Assembly (NCBI RefSeq): GCF_013409045.1
Contig: NZ_JACCBT010000001.1
Coordinates: 4,960,001 to 5,024,000 of the forward strand
DNA from: Actinomadura citrea
Lineage (GTDB): Bacteria; Actinomycetota; Actinomycetes; Streptosporangiales; Streptosporangiaceae
Direction of reading: 5' to 3'
Length of the DNA stretch: 64,000 nt
Shown: positions 26,020-34,462 of the stretch, piece after piece
Layout: the number at the start of each line of letters is the position of its first letter
How positions within the stretch are numbered: the first letter of the stretch is position 1
Notes under the pieces: model-generated
Told to the model about the DNA's origin: nothing
The model's input: the letters and a program-made list of their open reading frames with translations, nothing else
The model's database searches: none
Made by a program: the position numbers and the translations under genes

Positions 26020-28662
26020 TCAGGCGCAGGTGAGGTCCCGCGCGGGAAGGCGACCGGTCAGCAGGTAGTCGTTGACGGTGTCCATGACGCAGGTGTTCGG
26101 GTAGCCGCGCTGGTAGGGCGCGTGGACGTCGGCGTCCAGCGTGACCATCCGAGAACCGCGCAGCAGCCGGTGCAGCGCCTGGTTGCCGGCGTAGGTGGTC
26201 CGGGTGTCACCGGTCGCGGCCACCATCAGCGCGGGCAGGCGCCCGCCGACCTCGGTCGGCGGCTCGGCGGGCCGCGCCGGCCAGAAGGCGCACGGGTTGA
26301 CGTTGCGGGTCAGCGGCGCGAACAGCGGGCTGGCCGACCGGTTCCGCTCGATGTCGCGCCGGTAGTACTCCGGATCGCGCGGCGCGGCCGCGTCCCCGCA
26401 GATGATGGCGGTCTGCCCGCTCCCGTACACCGACTCGGCGCCGGTGAGCAGGAACGCCAGTTCCTCGTCCAGGTCCTTGGTCGGCTGGACGCTCTCCCCC
26501 GCCGCGGCCTTGGCGAAGACGCGCAGCGACTCGGCCAGCACGGCCCTCGGCCCGTCCTCGTCGGTGCCGAGGTTGTCGAACAGCACGACGGGCAGCGTCG
26601 TGTCGTCCACGCGGTACCGGCCGACGGCGAGGGGCGCCTTGGCGGACGCCTCGACGAGCCCGCGCACGGTGCCGAGGACTTCGGCGCGGGTGCCGCCGAG
26701 GCCGTAGGCGGCGTCGCGCTCGGCCGCCCACGCGGCCCACGCGCCGAGCGCGTGGTCGTTGGCGCCTTCGGTTCCGGCCAGCAGGCGCGGGCCGAAGCGT
26801 GTCGGGTCGACCGAACTGTCGAGGAGGACGCGGTCGAGGCGGCCGGGGAACATCGTCGCGTACACCGACCCGAGGTAGGTGCCGTAGGACGCGCCGTTGT
26901 AGGAGACCTTCCGCTCACCGAGGGCGCCCCGGACGATGTCCATGTCGCGGGCGATGTTGCGCGTGCTGATGTGCGGCAGGACGCCGGCGTTCGTCCGCGC
27001 GCACCGGTCGGCGAGGTCCTTGGCGAACGCGGTGGCCCGGTCGAAGGAGCCGCGACTCTCCCCCGCCGACTTGATCCAGGTCCCGGAGGGCCCGCCGCAG
27101 TCGACCGCGGCGCTGCGGCCGAGCGAGCGCGGGTCCATCCCCACCAGGTCGTAGCGGGGGCCGGCCCTGCCCATGATGGAGCGCATGTAGGGCGGCATGT
27201 CGATGGCCGGTCCCGGGCCGCCGCCATTGATGATCATCGTCCCGATGCGGTGGGCGCCGTCGGACGCCTTCAACCGGGAGATCGCGACGGTGATGGTGCG
27301 GCCCTCCGGACGGCGGTAGTCGAGCGGGACGGTGACGTCCGCACACCGGGCGCCCGCCTCGTCGAGCTCCTTGCCGACCTCGTCGCCGGCGTTGAGCGTG
27401 CAGTCCTTCCACTCCAGCCGCTGGTCGTAGTAGCGGCCGAGACCGCCCGCGCCGGACGTGGCGGCGGCCGGCGCGGCGCCGGGTGCGGCGGCCCCGTCGC
27501 AGAAGGCCGTCTCGACGAGTTTCATCTGGTCGTCGAACATCTCCTTGGTGGACGGGCTCTCGTTGAGGTCGACCGTCACGCGGCGCCCTGACGGCGCGAC
27601 GCCCGAGACGGTGGCGTAGCTTTCGAGCCCGCCGGCGTGCCCCCACCAGGTGCCGCCGCAGCGCAGCGGGGTCCCGATCAGGCCGAGGCCGTAGGCCGCG
27701 CCGTCCCAGACGCGGTCGGGGTCGGCGGGAACCGTCTGCTTCATCTGGGCGAGCATCGCCGGGGACAGCAGCCGGCCGCCCATCAGCGCCCCGAAGAAGA
27801 CGTTCAGGTCCCGCGGGCTGGAGATCAGTGCGCCGCCGGCCCAGGCCACCGTCGTGTTCATCTCGGTGAAGTCGTCCCACCGGACGGTCCCGTCGCGCTC
27901 CTCGCGCAGGTAGCCGCGCGCGTGCGCTCCCCTGATCCGCGTCCGGTCGCCGGGCCAGTAGGTGTCGCGCAGCCGCAGCGGCCCGATGATCCGGCGCTGG
28001 ACCTCGTCCTCCAGGCCGTGCCCGCTCGCCTTCTCCGCGATGAGCCCCGCGAGGACGTAGTTGGTGGTCGAGTAGTGCCAGCCGGGGCTCGGGTGCGGGA
28101 GCGTCAGCGCCCGTTCGACCAGGTCTTCGGGCTCGAAGTGCCGAAAGCGGTACCCGTCCGGGTCCGCGAAGGTGTCCATGTGGTCGGGCAGGCCACTGGT
28201 GTGCCGCAGCAGGCTCCGCACGGTGATCTTCCGGCCGTCGTAGCCGCCCCGGTCGATCAGGCCGGGCAGGTAGCGCTCGACCGGTGCGTCCAGCGAGATC
28301 CGGCCCTCCCGGGCCAGCTGGAGCACGGTCACGGCCGTGAACGTCTTGGTGACGCTGGCGATCCGTACCCGCAGGTCCGCCCGCATCGGCCGCTGCGTGC
28401 GGCGGTCGGCCACCCCGCTGCCGGCCGTCCACGTCCCGCACGCGGGGTCGTCGACGCGCACGGCGGCGCCGGTGAGCCCGTGCGTTCCCGTCATCCGTTC
28501 CAGGGCGCGCAGTGTCGCCGTGCGGTCGGTGCAGCCGGCCGGCGGCGGCTCGGCTCGCGCGGGCGCCGGGACGGCGGCGGCCGCGGCGATCGCGGCCACC
28601 GCCGCGAGCACCGCGCCCGCCCGCCTGGCGGCCCGGCGCCGCCTCGGTTGTCTGGTCGTCAT
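26020..28662 (-). CDS. Secreted fusion: serine beta-lactamase/DD-peptidase domain + TAP-like alpha/beta hydrolase
   Basis: 880 residues. A twin-arginine-like basic N-terminus with a long hydrophobic stretch ending near ARAEP (38) suggests export. Residues ~45-390 form a class C/R61-type serine hydrolase: SVTK (103-106), YSTTNY (197-202) and HAG (342-344). In the R61 family the second motif is normally YSN; here it is YST. An Ala-rich linker (391-408) joins a second enzyme resembling Streptomyces tripeptidyl aminopeptidases: INGGGPG (oxyanion region, 478-484), GASYG with nucleophile Ser592, and a C-terminal TAP-like region with the catalytic His probably in DADVHAPYQRG. Both domains look complete. 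The substrate is unknown. Confidence 0.85.
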   Translation of the reverse strand: MTTRQPRRRRAARRAGAVLAAVAAIAAAAAVPAPARAEPPPAGCTDRTATLRALERMTGTHGLTGAAVRVDDPACGTWTAGSGVADRRTQRPMRADLRVRIASVTKTFTAVTVLQLAREGRISLDAPVERYLPGLIDRGGYDGRKITVRSLLRHTSGLPDHMDTFADPDGYRFRHFEPEDLVERALTLPHPSPGWHYSTTNYVLAGLIAEKASGHGLEDEVQRRIIGPLRLRDTYWPGDRTRIRGAHARGYLREERDGTVRWDDFTEMNTTVAWAGGALISSPRDLNVFFGALMGGRLLSPAMLAQMKQTVPADPDRVWDGAAYGLGLIGTPLRCGGTWWGHAGGLESYATVSGVAPSGRRVTVDLNESPSTKEMFDDQMKLVETAFCDGAAAPGAAPAAATSGAGGLGRYYDQRLEWKDCTLNAGDEVGKELDEAGARCADVTVPLDYRRPEGRTITVAISRLKASDGAHRIGTMIINGGGPGPAIDMPPYMRSIMGRAGPRYDLVGMDPRSLGRSAAVDCGGPSGTWIKSAGESRGSFDRATAFAKDLADRCARTNAGVLPHISTRNIARDMDIVRGALGERKVSYNGASYGTYLGSVYATMFPGRLDRVLLDSSVDPTRFGPRLLAGTEGANDHALGAWAAWAAERDAAYGLGGTRAEVLGTVRGLVEASAKAPLAVGRYRVDDTTLPVVLFDNLGTDEDGPRAVLAESLRVFAKAAAGESVQPTKDLDEELAFLLTGAESVYGSGQTAIICGDAAAPRDPEYYRRDIERNRSASPLFAPLTRNVNPCAFWPARPAEPPTEVGGRLPALMVAATGDTRTTYAGNQALHRLLRGSRMVTLDADVHAPYQRGYPNTCVMDTVNDYLLTGRLPARDLTCA

Positions 28663-28670
28663 GGTCTCCG

Positions 28671-28676
28671 ACGCTA
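28671..28676 (-). promoter_or_regulatory. -10 box of the DD-peptidase/hydrolase fusion gene
   Basis: TAGCGT on the minus strand ends eight bases before the ATG at 28662. GGAG between them is too close to be a good ribosome site. Confidence 0.45.
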
Positions 28677-28832
28677 GGCGGCCGCGGGCGCGGGCACACT
28701 GCGGCGCTCACCCGGACCGGTGCTGCGGGCAGCGGGCGGCCGCGGGGTGGGGACAGCCCCAGGAGGCGCCCCGGCGACCAAAGTCGATGGCGCCGCCGAC
28801 CTGCGGCCGCTGCCCGGGGCGGGCGGCATGGC

Positions 28833-28838
28833 TACCGT
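28833..28838 (+). promoter_or_regulatory. -10 box, leaderless-type promoter of histidine kinase 1
   Basis: TACCGT ends seven bases before GTG 28846 and favours that start over the ATG at 28828, which overlaps the promoter. Confidence 0.55.
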
Positions 28839-28845
28839 TGGGCGG

Positions 28846-30048
28846 GTGGACCTCCTGAGACGATCGTGGCGCGACTGGCTCGGCGACCTCGGCGCCGTCG
28901 GCGCCGCGATGCTGCTCGGCTGGGTGCTGCTCCAGGGCACGGTGGAGGACCTGCCTCCCGGGGAGACGATCGCGGTCCGCCGGGACGTGCTGATCGGCGC
29001 CTCCACCTGCGTGTTCCTCCTGCTGTTCCGGCGCCGCCATCCGGTGGCCGTCGCGGTCACGATGGTGTTCGCGCAGTGGGCGGCGACGACGACGCTCGGC
29101 ACGGCGGCGATCGCGATGTACTCGCTGGCGATGCTGCGCCCCTGGCGGATCGCGCTGCCGATCGCCGGCGCGAGCCTGGCGCTGATCATCGGCCTCTTCT
29201 GGATCGCGGAGGCCGGGGAGGACTTCCTCGAGGGCAGCGTCATCTTCGCGCTGATCTACGCGGTCCTCGTCACGACGGGCATGCTGGTGCGGTCCCGGCG
29301 GCAGCTCATCGCCTCGCTGGAGGAGCGGGCCCGCGCCGCCGAGACCGAGCAGCGGCTGCGGGTCGAGGAGGCCCGGCTGCTGGAGCGCGAGCGGCTCGCC
29401 CGCGAGATGCACGACGTCCTCGCGCACCGCATCTCGCTGCTGGCCGTGCACGCGGGGGCCCTGGAGTTCGGCCCGGGAACGCCCGAAGGGCAGCGGGAGG
29501 CCGCCGGGGTCATCCGGCGGAGCGCCCACGAGGCGATGGAGGACCTGCGCGAGGTGATCGGGGTGCTGCGCGACGACGCGCCCGGCGCCGATCCCGAACG
29601 CCCGCAGCCGACGCTCGCGGACGTTCCCGGGCTCGTCGAGGAGTCGCGGCGGGCGGGGGGCCGCGTCACGCTGGAGCAGAACGTCCCCGACCCCGACCTG
29701 GTCCCGTCCCGCGTCGGGCGGCACGCCTACCGGATCGTCCAGGAGGGGCTGACGAACGCCCGCAAGCACGCGCCGGGCGCGGACGTCCGGGTCTGCGTGG
29801 GCGCGGGCGCCGAGCTGGACGTCGAGATCGTGAACGCGATGCCCCCGGGCCCGCCCTCCCTGCCCCTGCCGGGTTCCGGCACGGGGCTCGTCGGCCTGGC
29901 CGAGCGTGTGGCGCTGCTCGGCGGGACCTTGGAGCACGGCCGCACCGGCGACGGGCGGTTCCGGCTGCGCGCCCGCCTTCCGCTGCGGGCCGCGCATGGC
30001 GCCGGGACCGGTGGGAAAGGTGGTACGCATGGCAGCGAACTCCTCTGA
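28846..30048 (+). CDS. Two-component histidine kinase 1 (NarL/DesK type)
   Basis: 400 residues from GTG 28846. Four to five membrane segments occupy residues ~12-148, without a large extracellular domain. A short coiled coil (150-185) leads to the HisKA_3 domain with phospho-acceptor His189 in REMHDVLAHRIS. The ATPase domain has the N-box EGLTNARKHAP and the G-box GTGLVGLAERV. The cognate regulator is probably the NarL-type gene at 30478, separated only by a small PNPOx-like gene whose start overlaps the kinase end by 20 bases. The signal is unknown. Confidence 0.9.
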   Translation: MDLLRRSWRDWLGDLGAVGAAMLLGWVLLQGTVEDLPPGETIAVRRDVLIGASTCVFLLLFRRRHPVAVAVTMVFAQWAATTTLGTAAIAMYSLAMLRPWRIALPIAGASLALIIGLFWIAEAGEDFLEGSVIFALIYAVLVTTGMLVRSRRQLIASLEERARAAETEQRLRVEEARLLERERLAREMHDVLAHRISLLAVHAGALEFGPGTPEGQREAAGVIRRSAHEAMEDLREVIGVLRDDAPGADPERPQPTLADVPGLVEESRRAGGRVTLEQNVPDPDLVPSRVGRHAYRIVQEGLTNARKHAPGADVRVCVGAGAELDVEIVNAMPPGPPSLPLPGSGTGLVGLAERVALLGGTLEHGRTGDGRFRLRARLPLRAAHGAGTGGKGGTHGSELL

Positions 30049-30457
30049 CGAGCCCGTCCTGGAAGAACTCGACCGCGCCGAGTGCATGAAACTCCTCGCC
30101 GGCGGCACCATCGGCCGGGTGGCGTTCGACGACGGCGAGGGACCGACGGTCATCCCGGTGAACTACGCCGTCGAGGGCGACTCGGTGATCTTCCGCACGT
30201 CGGCGTCGGGCCGGCTGAACCGCAACCTGCTGTCGGCGGTGACCGGCGGGGAGGTCCGGGCGGCGTTCGAGGTCGACCGGTTCGAGGAGGCCCACCACGA
30301 GGGCTGGAGCGTGCTGCTGCGCGGCGGCGCGCACCCCCTCTCCGAGGCGGAGAAGGCCGAGGTCGCGCAGGTCCGGCCGTGGCCGGGCGGCGACCGGGAG
30401 GCGTGGTTCCGGCTGGCGGCGGCGAGCGTGACCGGCCGCCGCCTGCGCCGCGGTTGA
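30029..30457 (+). CDS. Pyridoxamine 5'-phosphate oxidase-like flavin-binding protein
   Basis: 142 residues, split-barrel FMN/F420-binding family. LDRAECMKLLAGGTIGRVAF and the IPVNYAVEGDSVIFRTS segment are the family's flavin-binding core. The enzymatic role is not predictable; many members bind flavin, F420 or heme. Start ATG 30029 has a GGAAAGGTGG site upstream and overlaps the histidine kinase by 20 bases. Its location between a kinase and its regulator suggests a redox or flavin link to that signalling pathway, which is inference. Confidence 0.85.
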   Translation: MAANSSDEPVLEELDRAECMKLLAGGTIGRVAFDDGEGPTVIPVNYAVEGDSVIFRTSASGRLNRNLLSAVTGGEVRAAFEVDRFEEAHHEGWSVLLRGGAHPLSEAEKAEVAQVRPWPGGDREAWFRLAAASVTGRRLRRG

Positions 30458-30465
30458 GCCGCCCC

Positions 30466-30471
30466 TAGGGT
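30466..30471 (+). promoter_or_regulatory. -10 box, leaderless-type promoter of response regulator 1
   Basis: TAGGGT ends six bases before the ATG at 30478, so the regulator may also be transcribed apart from its kinase. Confidence 0.5.
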
Positions 30472-30477
30472 GGCGGG

Positions 30478-31143
30478 ATGGACTCCCCTCCCGTCCGCGT
30501 CCTGATCGTGGACGACGACGCGCTCGTCCGGGCCGGCCTGTCGATGATGCTGGCGAGCGCCGACGACCTGAAGGTGGTCGCGGACGTCGCCGACGGCGCC
30601 GAGGTCGTCGCCGCCGTGAACCAGCACCGGCCCGACGTCGTGCTGATGGACATCCGGATGCCGCGGCTGGACGGGCTCGCGGCGACCGCGCTGCTGCGGG
30701 GTCGCCGCGAGCCGCCTGAGATCATCATCCTGACCACGTTCGACAGCGACGACCACATCCTGCGGGCGATGCGCGCGGGCGCGAGCGGCTTCCTGCTGAA
30801 GCACACCCCGCCGCCGGAGATCGTCCGGGCGATCCGCCAGGTCGCGGCCGGCGAGCCGATGATGTCCCCCGCGGTGCTGCGCAAGATGATGGCGTACGTG
30901 GCCGAGAGCGGCGCCGACCCGCGCCGGGCCCGCGCCCGCGATCTGCTGGCCCGGCTGAGCGACGGCGAGCGGGCCGTCGCCGCGCTCGTCGGGCGCGGCC
31001 GGACCAACAGCGAGATCGGCAAGGAGCTGTCGCTCAGCGTCGCCACGGTGAAGGCGTACGTGTCGCGGCTGCTGACCAAGCTGGAGCTGAACAACCGCGT
31101 CCAGATCGCCCTCCTCGTCCACGACGCCGCCCTCGACGACTAG
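30478..31143 (+). CDS. NarL-family response regulator 1
   Basis: 221 residues. Receiver domain with acidic pocket VDDD (11-14), phospho-acceptor Asp58 in LMDIRMP, and TTF plus the Lys of FLLKHTPP. The LuxR-type helix-turn-helix spans about residues 160-215 (LSDGERAVAALVGRGRTNSEIG, LSVATVKAYVSRLLTKL). Partner of histidine kinase 1. Its TAG stop shares the palindromic CTAG with the stop of the convergent MFS gene, so the two coding regions overlap by four bases. Confidence 0.92.
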   Translation: MDSPPVRVLIVDDDALVRAGLSMMLASADDLKVVADVADGAEVVAAVNQHRPDVVLMDIRMPRLDGLAATALLRGRREPPEIIILTTFDSDDHILRAMRAGASGFLLKHTPPPEIVRAIRQVAAGEPMMSPAVLRKMMAYVAESGADPRRARARDLLARLSDGERAVAALVGRGRTNSEIGKELSLSVATVKAYVSRLLTKLELNNRVQIALLVHDAALDD

Positions 31144-32645
31144 TCCTCCGGGCCGCGCCCCGCCAGCGGGACGTGGCGGAGGAGCAGCGCCGCCGCCAGG
31201 CCCAGCGCCGCGACGGGCAGCGCGGCGACGAACAGGGTGGAGAACGCGTCCGCGAAGGCCTCGGCGACGCCGTCGCGCACCGGCGCCGGGAGCGTCTCCA
31301 GCACCTCGGGACGGACGGCGTCGCCGAACGCCGGGACCCGCCCGTCCGGGACCCGCGAGGCGATCTCCTCGGCGAACCGGTTCGACACGACGGCGCCGAA
31401 GACCGCCATCCCGGCGGCGGTGCCGAGCATCCGGCTCGCGAAGACGCCCGAGCTCGCCGCGCCGAGGTCGCGGTGCGGCGCGGCCTGCTGCGCGATCAGC
31501 ATGACGACCTGCTGGGACAGCCCTGCCCCGAAGCCGAGCACCGCCATGTAGCAGCCCGCGGCGACCAGGCCGGTGCCGGCGTCCATGGTCGCCAGCAGCG
31601 CGATCCCGGCGGCGCTGACCGCCATGCTCGCCGCGGGCAGCCGGTGGTAGCGGCCGGTCCGGTGGATGTGCTTCCCGGCCGCCATGGAGGACACCAGCAG
31701 GGCGAGCATCATCGGCAGCAGGAGCAGGCCCGACCTGGTCGCGTCCACTCCCCCGACGACCTGGAAGAACATCGGCAGGTAGGTGGCGAGGCCGAACCCG
31801 GTGGCGCCGCCGACGGCGGCGACGACGCAGGCGACGCCGAACGACCGGTCGCGGAACAGCCGCGGCGGGATGATCGGCTCGGCGGCCGTCCGCTCGGCGA
31901 GCACCCACGCGGTGAACAGCACGGCCGAGGCCGCCGCCAGCGAGAGCACGACGGGCGAGCCCCACGCGTACCGCGTCCCGGCCCAGCTGGTGAACAGGGT
32001 GAAGCAGGTCACCGCCGCGCCGAGCAGGACGATCCCGGCAAAGTCGATCCGCGGCCTTCCCCTCGGCGCCGGAAGCCGCAGGAACAGCGCGACCAGGGCG
32101 GTGGCGGCAACGCCGAGCGGCAGGTTGAGGTAGAACACCCACCGCCATGACGCGTGGTCGGTGAGGACGCCGCCGGCCAGCGGCCCCGCGATGCTGGAGA
32201 CCGCGAAGACGAGCGCCGAGTACCCCTGGTACCGGGCACGCTCGCGCGGTTCGAACAGGTCGCCGGTGAGTGCGAACATCGAGCTCAGCAGGCATCCGGC
32301 CGCGGCGCCCTGGAGGGCGCGGAACACGATCAGCCAGGTCATGGTGGGCGCCGCCCCGCACGCCGCCGATCCGGCGAGGAACCCGAGCAGGCCGGTCAGC
32401 AGGACGCGGCGGCGCCCGAACAGGTCCCCGAGCCGTCCCGACAGGGGGACGGTGACGCTCGTGGCCAGCACGTACGCCGTCGACACCCAGGCGAGCCGGT
32501 CGAGCCCGCCGAGGTCCCCGACGATCGTCGGCAGCGCGGTGCCGAGCACCGTCGCGTCCAGCGAGGACATGAGCCCGGCGAGCATGAGCCCGCCGAACAC
32601 CAGCTTCCGGTGCCGGCCGGTCATCGGCGCGGTCATCTCGATCAC
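31140..32645 (-). CDS. DHA2-family MFS drug efflux transporter
   Basis: 501 residues with 14 predicted membrane segments, the size of EmrB/QacA-type proton antiporters. LDATVLGTALPTIVGDLGG in helix 1 and the loop motif GRLGDLFGRRRVLLTG are DHA2 signatures. The GTG at 32645 is preferred because GGAGG lies five bases upstream; an ATG at 32657 overlaps that site. Divergent from a MarR regulator, so probably repressed by it and induced by its ligand. The drug range cannot be told from sequence. Confidence 0.91.
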   Translation of the reverse strand: MIEMTAPMTGRHRKLVFGGLMLAGLMSSLDATVLGTALPTIVGDLGGLDRLAWVSTAYVLATSVTVPLSGRLGDLFGRRRVLLTGLLGFLAGSAACGAAPTMTWLIVFRALQGAAAGCLLSSMFALTGDLFEPRERARYQGYSALVFAVSSIAGPLAGGVLTDHASWRWVFYLNLPLGVAATALVALFLRLPAPRGRPRIDFAGIVLLGAAVTCFTLFTSWAGTRYAWGSPVVLSLAAASAVLFTAWVLAERTAAEPIIPPRLFRDRSFGVACVVAAVGGATGFGLATYLPMFFQVVGGVDATRSGLLLLPMMLALLVSSMAAGKHIHRTGRYHRLPAASMAVSAAGIALLATMDAGTGLVAAGCYMAVLGFGAGLSQQVVMLIAQQAAPHRDLGAASSGVFASRMLGTAAGMAVFGAVVSNRFAEEIASRVPDGRVPAFGDAVRPEVLETLPAPVRDGVAEAFADAFSTLFVAALPVAALGLAAALLLRHVPLAGRGPED

Positions 32646-32660
32646 GCGCACCTCCATTTT

Positions 32661-32717
32661 CTATGCCTTGGACATATAGATGCTAAGCGCAGATAGATGA
32701 GTCGCGCAATCCATCTA
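32661..32717. promoter_or_regulatory. Candidate MarR operator region
   Basis: An AT-rich patch, rare in this window, between the divergent MFS and MarR genes. ATAGATG occurs at 32676-32682 and 32693-32699 (17-bp period), with the inverse CATCTA at 32712-32717 overlapping the marR -10 box. CTAT...ATAG also brackets 32661-32679. A repressor bound here could block both promoters. Confidence 0.45.
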
Positions 32718-32721
32718 GACT
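32716..32721 (+). promoter_or_regulatory. -10 box, leaderless-type promoter of marR-type gene
   Basis: TAGACT ends seven bases before the ATG at 32729. Confidence 0.55.
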
Positions 32722-32728
32722 GGGAGCC

Positions 32729-33184
32729 ATGAGCGACGAGGCGCTGGACGCCGTCGAGCGGAGCATGGTCAGGCTGCGCCGGGGCATGTCGCGGCAGCGG
32801 CTGGGCAAGGCGGCGATCCGGGACCACAACCTCCCCGTGGACGTGCAGGTCCTGCACGTCGTGGACATCGTGGACGAGGGCCCCGACCGGCCCGGCGAGG
32901 AGATGAGCGTCGGCCTTGTCGCCACCCGTCTCGGCGTCGACGCCTCGCGCGGCAGCCGCATCGTCGCCGAGGCGGTCAAGTCGGGCTACGTCCGGCGGGT
33001 CGCCTCACAGGAGGACGGCCGCCGCATCCACCTGGAGCTCACCGACGCGGGCAGGGCCGTCGTCGACGCCACCCGCCGCACCCGGCAGGAGCACTTCGCC
33101 AAGGCCATGGGCGGCTGGACGGACGAGGAGCGCTCCGCGTTCGCGCGCCTCCTGTCCCGCTTCGTCCACACCTACGAGGACTGA
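32729..33184 (+). CDS. MarR-family transcriptional regulator
   Basis: 151 residues. Winged helix with the recognition region MSVGLVATRLGVDASRGSRIVAEAVKSGYVRR and the wing ASQEDGRRIHLELTDAGRAVVD, both typical of MarR. Helical flanks would form the dimer. It diverges from the DHA2 efflux pump with 83 bp between starts, the standard local-repressor layout. The ligand is probably a toxic small molecule exported by the pump; this is inferred from context. Confidence 0.9.
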   Translation: MSDEALDAVERSMVRLRRGMSRQRLGKAAIRDHNLPVDVQVLHVVDIVDEGPDRPGEEMSVGLVATRLGVDASRGSRIVAEAVKSGYVRRVASQEDGRRIHLELTDAGRAVVDATRRTRQEHFAKAMGGWTDEERSAFARLLSRFVHTYED

Positions 33185-33221
33185 CCGCCCGGACCGCGGT
33201 GCGGGGGTCTCGCGTCCTCCC

Positions 33222-33264
33222 CCGGTTGCGGTCGGGCGGCGCCTGCCTACAACCCCGGTTGCGG
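33222..33264 (+). repeat. Direct repeats CCGGTTGCGG upstream of histidine kinase 2
   Basis: CCGGTTGCGG occurs at 33222-33231 and 33255-33264 (each within a longer shared CCCCGGTTGCGG, period 33). An inverted copy occurs at 35147-35156, downstream of the same two-component operon. They are candidates for the response regulator's binding boxes. Confidence 0.5.
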
Positions 33265-33319
33265 GTCCGGCGCGAAACGTTCGGCCGCGCGGAGGACGGC
33301 GCCGGGCCGGGCCGCCGTC

Positions 33320-33325
33320 TAGGCT
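33320..33325 (+). promoter_or_regulatory. -10 box, leaderless-type promoter of histidine kinase 2
   Basis: TAGGCT ends six bases before the ATG at 33332. Confidence 0.55.
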
Positions 33326-33331
33326 GGCGGG

Positions 33332-34462
33332 ATGGGTGGCAGCCTGATCCCGCTGCCGCCGCCAGGGCGCGCGCGGGACGCGGCCCTGGCGGGCGGAGTG
33401 TTCGCCGTGGTGGCCGTCAGCAGCCTGAAGTCGCTCGTCGGCCCGCGCGAGGAGCCGTGGGCCGCGACGGCGTTCGACTGGGCGCTGATCCTCCTGGCCT
33501 GCGGGGCGCTGTTCTTCGCCCGCCGGTGGCCGGTGGCCGTCGCGGCGCTGGTCCTGGTGACCACCGGCGCCTACTACGTCACCAGCCTGCACGACGGCGG
33601 GCTGATGATCGCGGTCATCGCCGCGCTGTACGCCGTCGCGGCCGGGGGCCGGCTCCAGGCCGCCGTCGTCCTCGCGGCGCTGACCGTGATCACCACCGGC
33701 GCCGGCACCCTGCTCGGCAACCGCGACGTCAACGGCGTCGCCCTCTTCATGCTGACCGGTTGGCTGGTGGCCGTGGTCGCGCTCGGATGGGTGCGGCACA
33801 GCCGGCTCGCCTACCTGCGCGAGGCCGAGCGGCGCGCCGCCGGCGAGGAGCGGCTGCGCATCGCCCGCGAACTGCACGACGTCGTGGGGCACCACCTCTC
33901 GCTGATCAACGTCCAGGCGGGGACGTCGCTGCACCGCTTCCACCGGGACCCGGCCCAGGGCGAGGCGGCCCTCGCCGCCATCAAGGCGTCGAGCCGGGAG
34001 GCCCTGCGCGACCTGCGCGCGACCCTCGGGGTGCTGCGGCAGGCCGACGAGGAGGCGCCGACCGCGCCCCCGCCCGCCCTGGACGGGATCGGCGGCCTGA
34101 TCGGGACGGCCCGGGCGGCCGGGCTCACCGTGCACGGCCGCCTCACCGGCGAGGCGGAGCCGCCCACCGAGGTCGGCCTGGCCGCCTACCGCATCGTCCA
34201 GGAGTCCCTCACCAACGTCTCGCGGCACGCCGCCGCCGCGGAGGTCACCGTCAGCGTCGAGCGCGGGCCGGGCGCGCTGCTCGTCGAGGTCGCCGACGAC
34301 GGCCGGGGCGCCGCCGCGCCGGCGGGTCCGGGCAGCGGCGTCGACGGGATGCGCGAGCGGGCCCGCGCCCTCGGCGGCGAGCTGACGGCGGGGCCGCGGC
34401 CCGGCGGCGGCTTCCTCGTCCGGGCCCGGCTGCCCTACGGAAACGAGGCCCCCGCACGATGA
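33332..34462 (+). CDS. Two-component histidine kinase 2 (NarL/DesK type)
   Basis: 376 residues. About five membrane segments (20-155) with short loops, then the HisKA_3 helix with His182 in RELHDVVGHHLS, the N-box QESLTNVSRHAA and the G-box GSGVDGMRERARALGG. Senses an unknown membrane or intramembrane signal and phosphorylates the regulator encoded next, with which it shares an ATGA overlap. Two CCGGTTGCGG repeats upstream may mediate autoregulation. Confidence 0.91.
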   Translation: MGGSLIPLPPPGRARDAALAGGVFAVVAVSSLKSLVGPREEPWAATAFDWALILLACGALFFARRWPVAVAALVLVTTGAYYVTSLHDGGLMIAVIAALYAVAAGGRLQAAVVLAALTVITTGAGTLLGNRDVNGVALFMLTGWLVAVVALGWVRHSRLAYLREAERRAAGEERLRIARELHDVVGHHLSLINVQAGTSLHRFHRDPAQGEAALAAIKASSREALRDLRATLGVLRQADEEAPTAPPPALDGIGGLIGTARAAGLTVHGRLTGEAEPPTEVGLAAYRIVQESLTNVSRHAAAAEVTVSVERGPGALLVEVADDGRGAAAPAGPGSGVDGMRERARALGGELTAGPRPGGGFLVRARLPYGNEAPAR

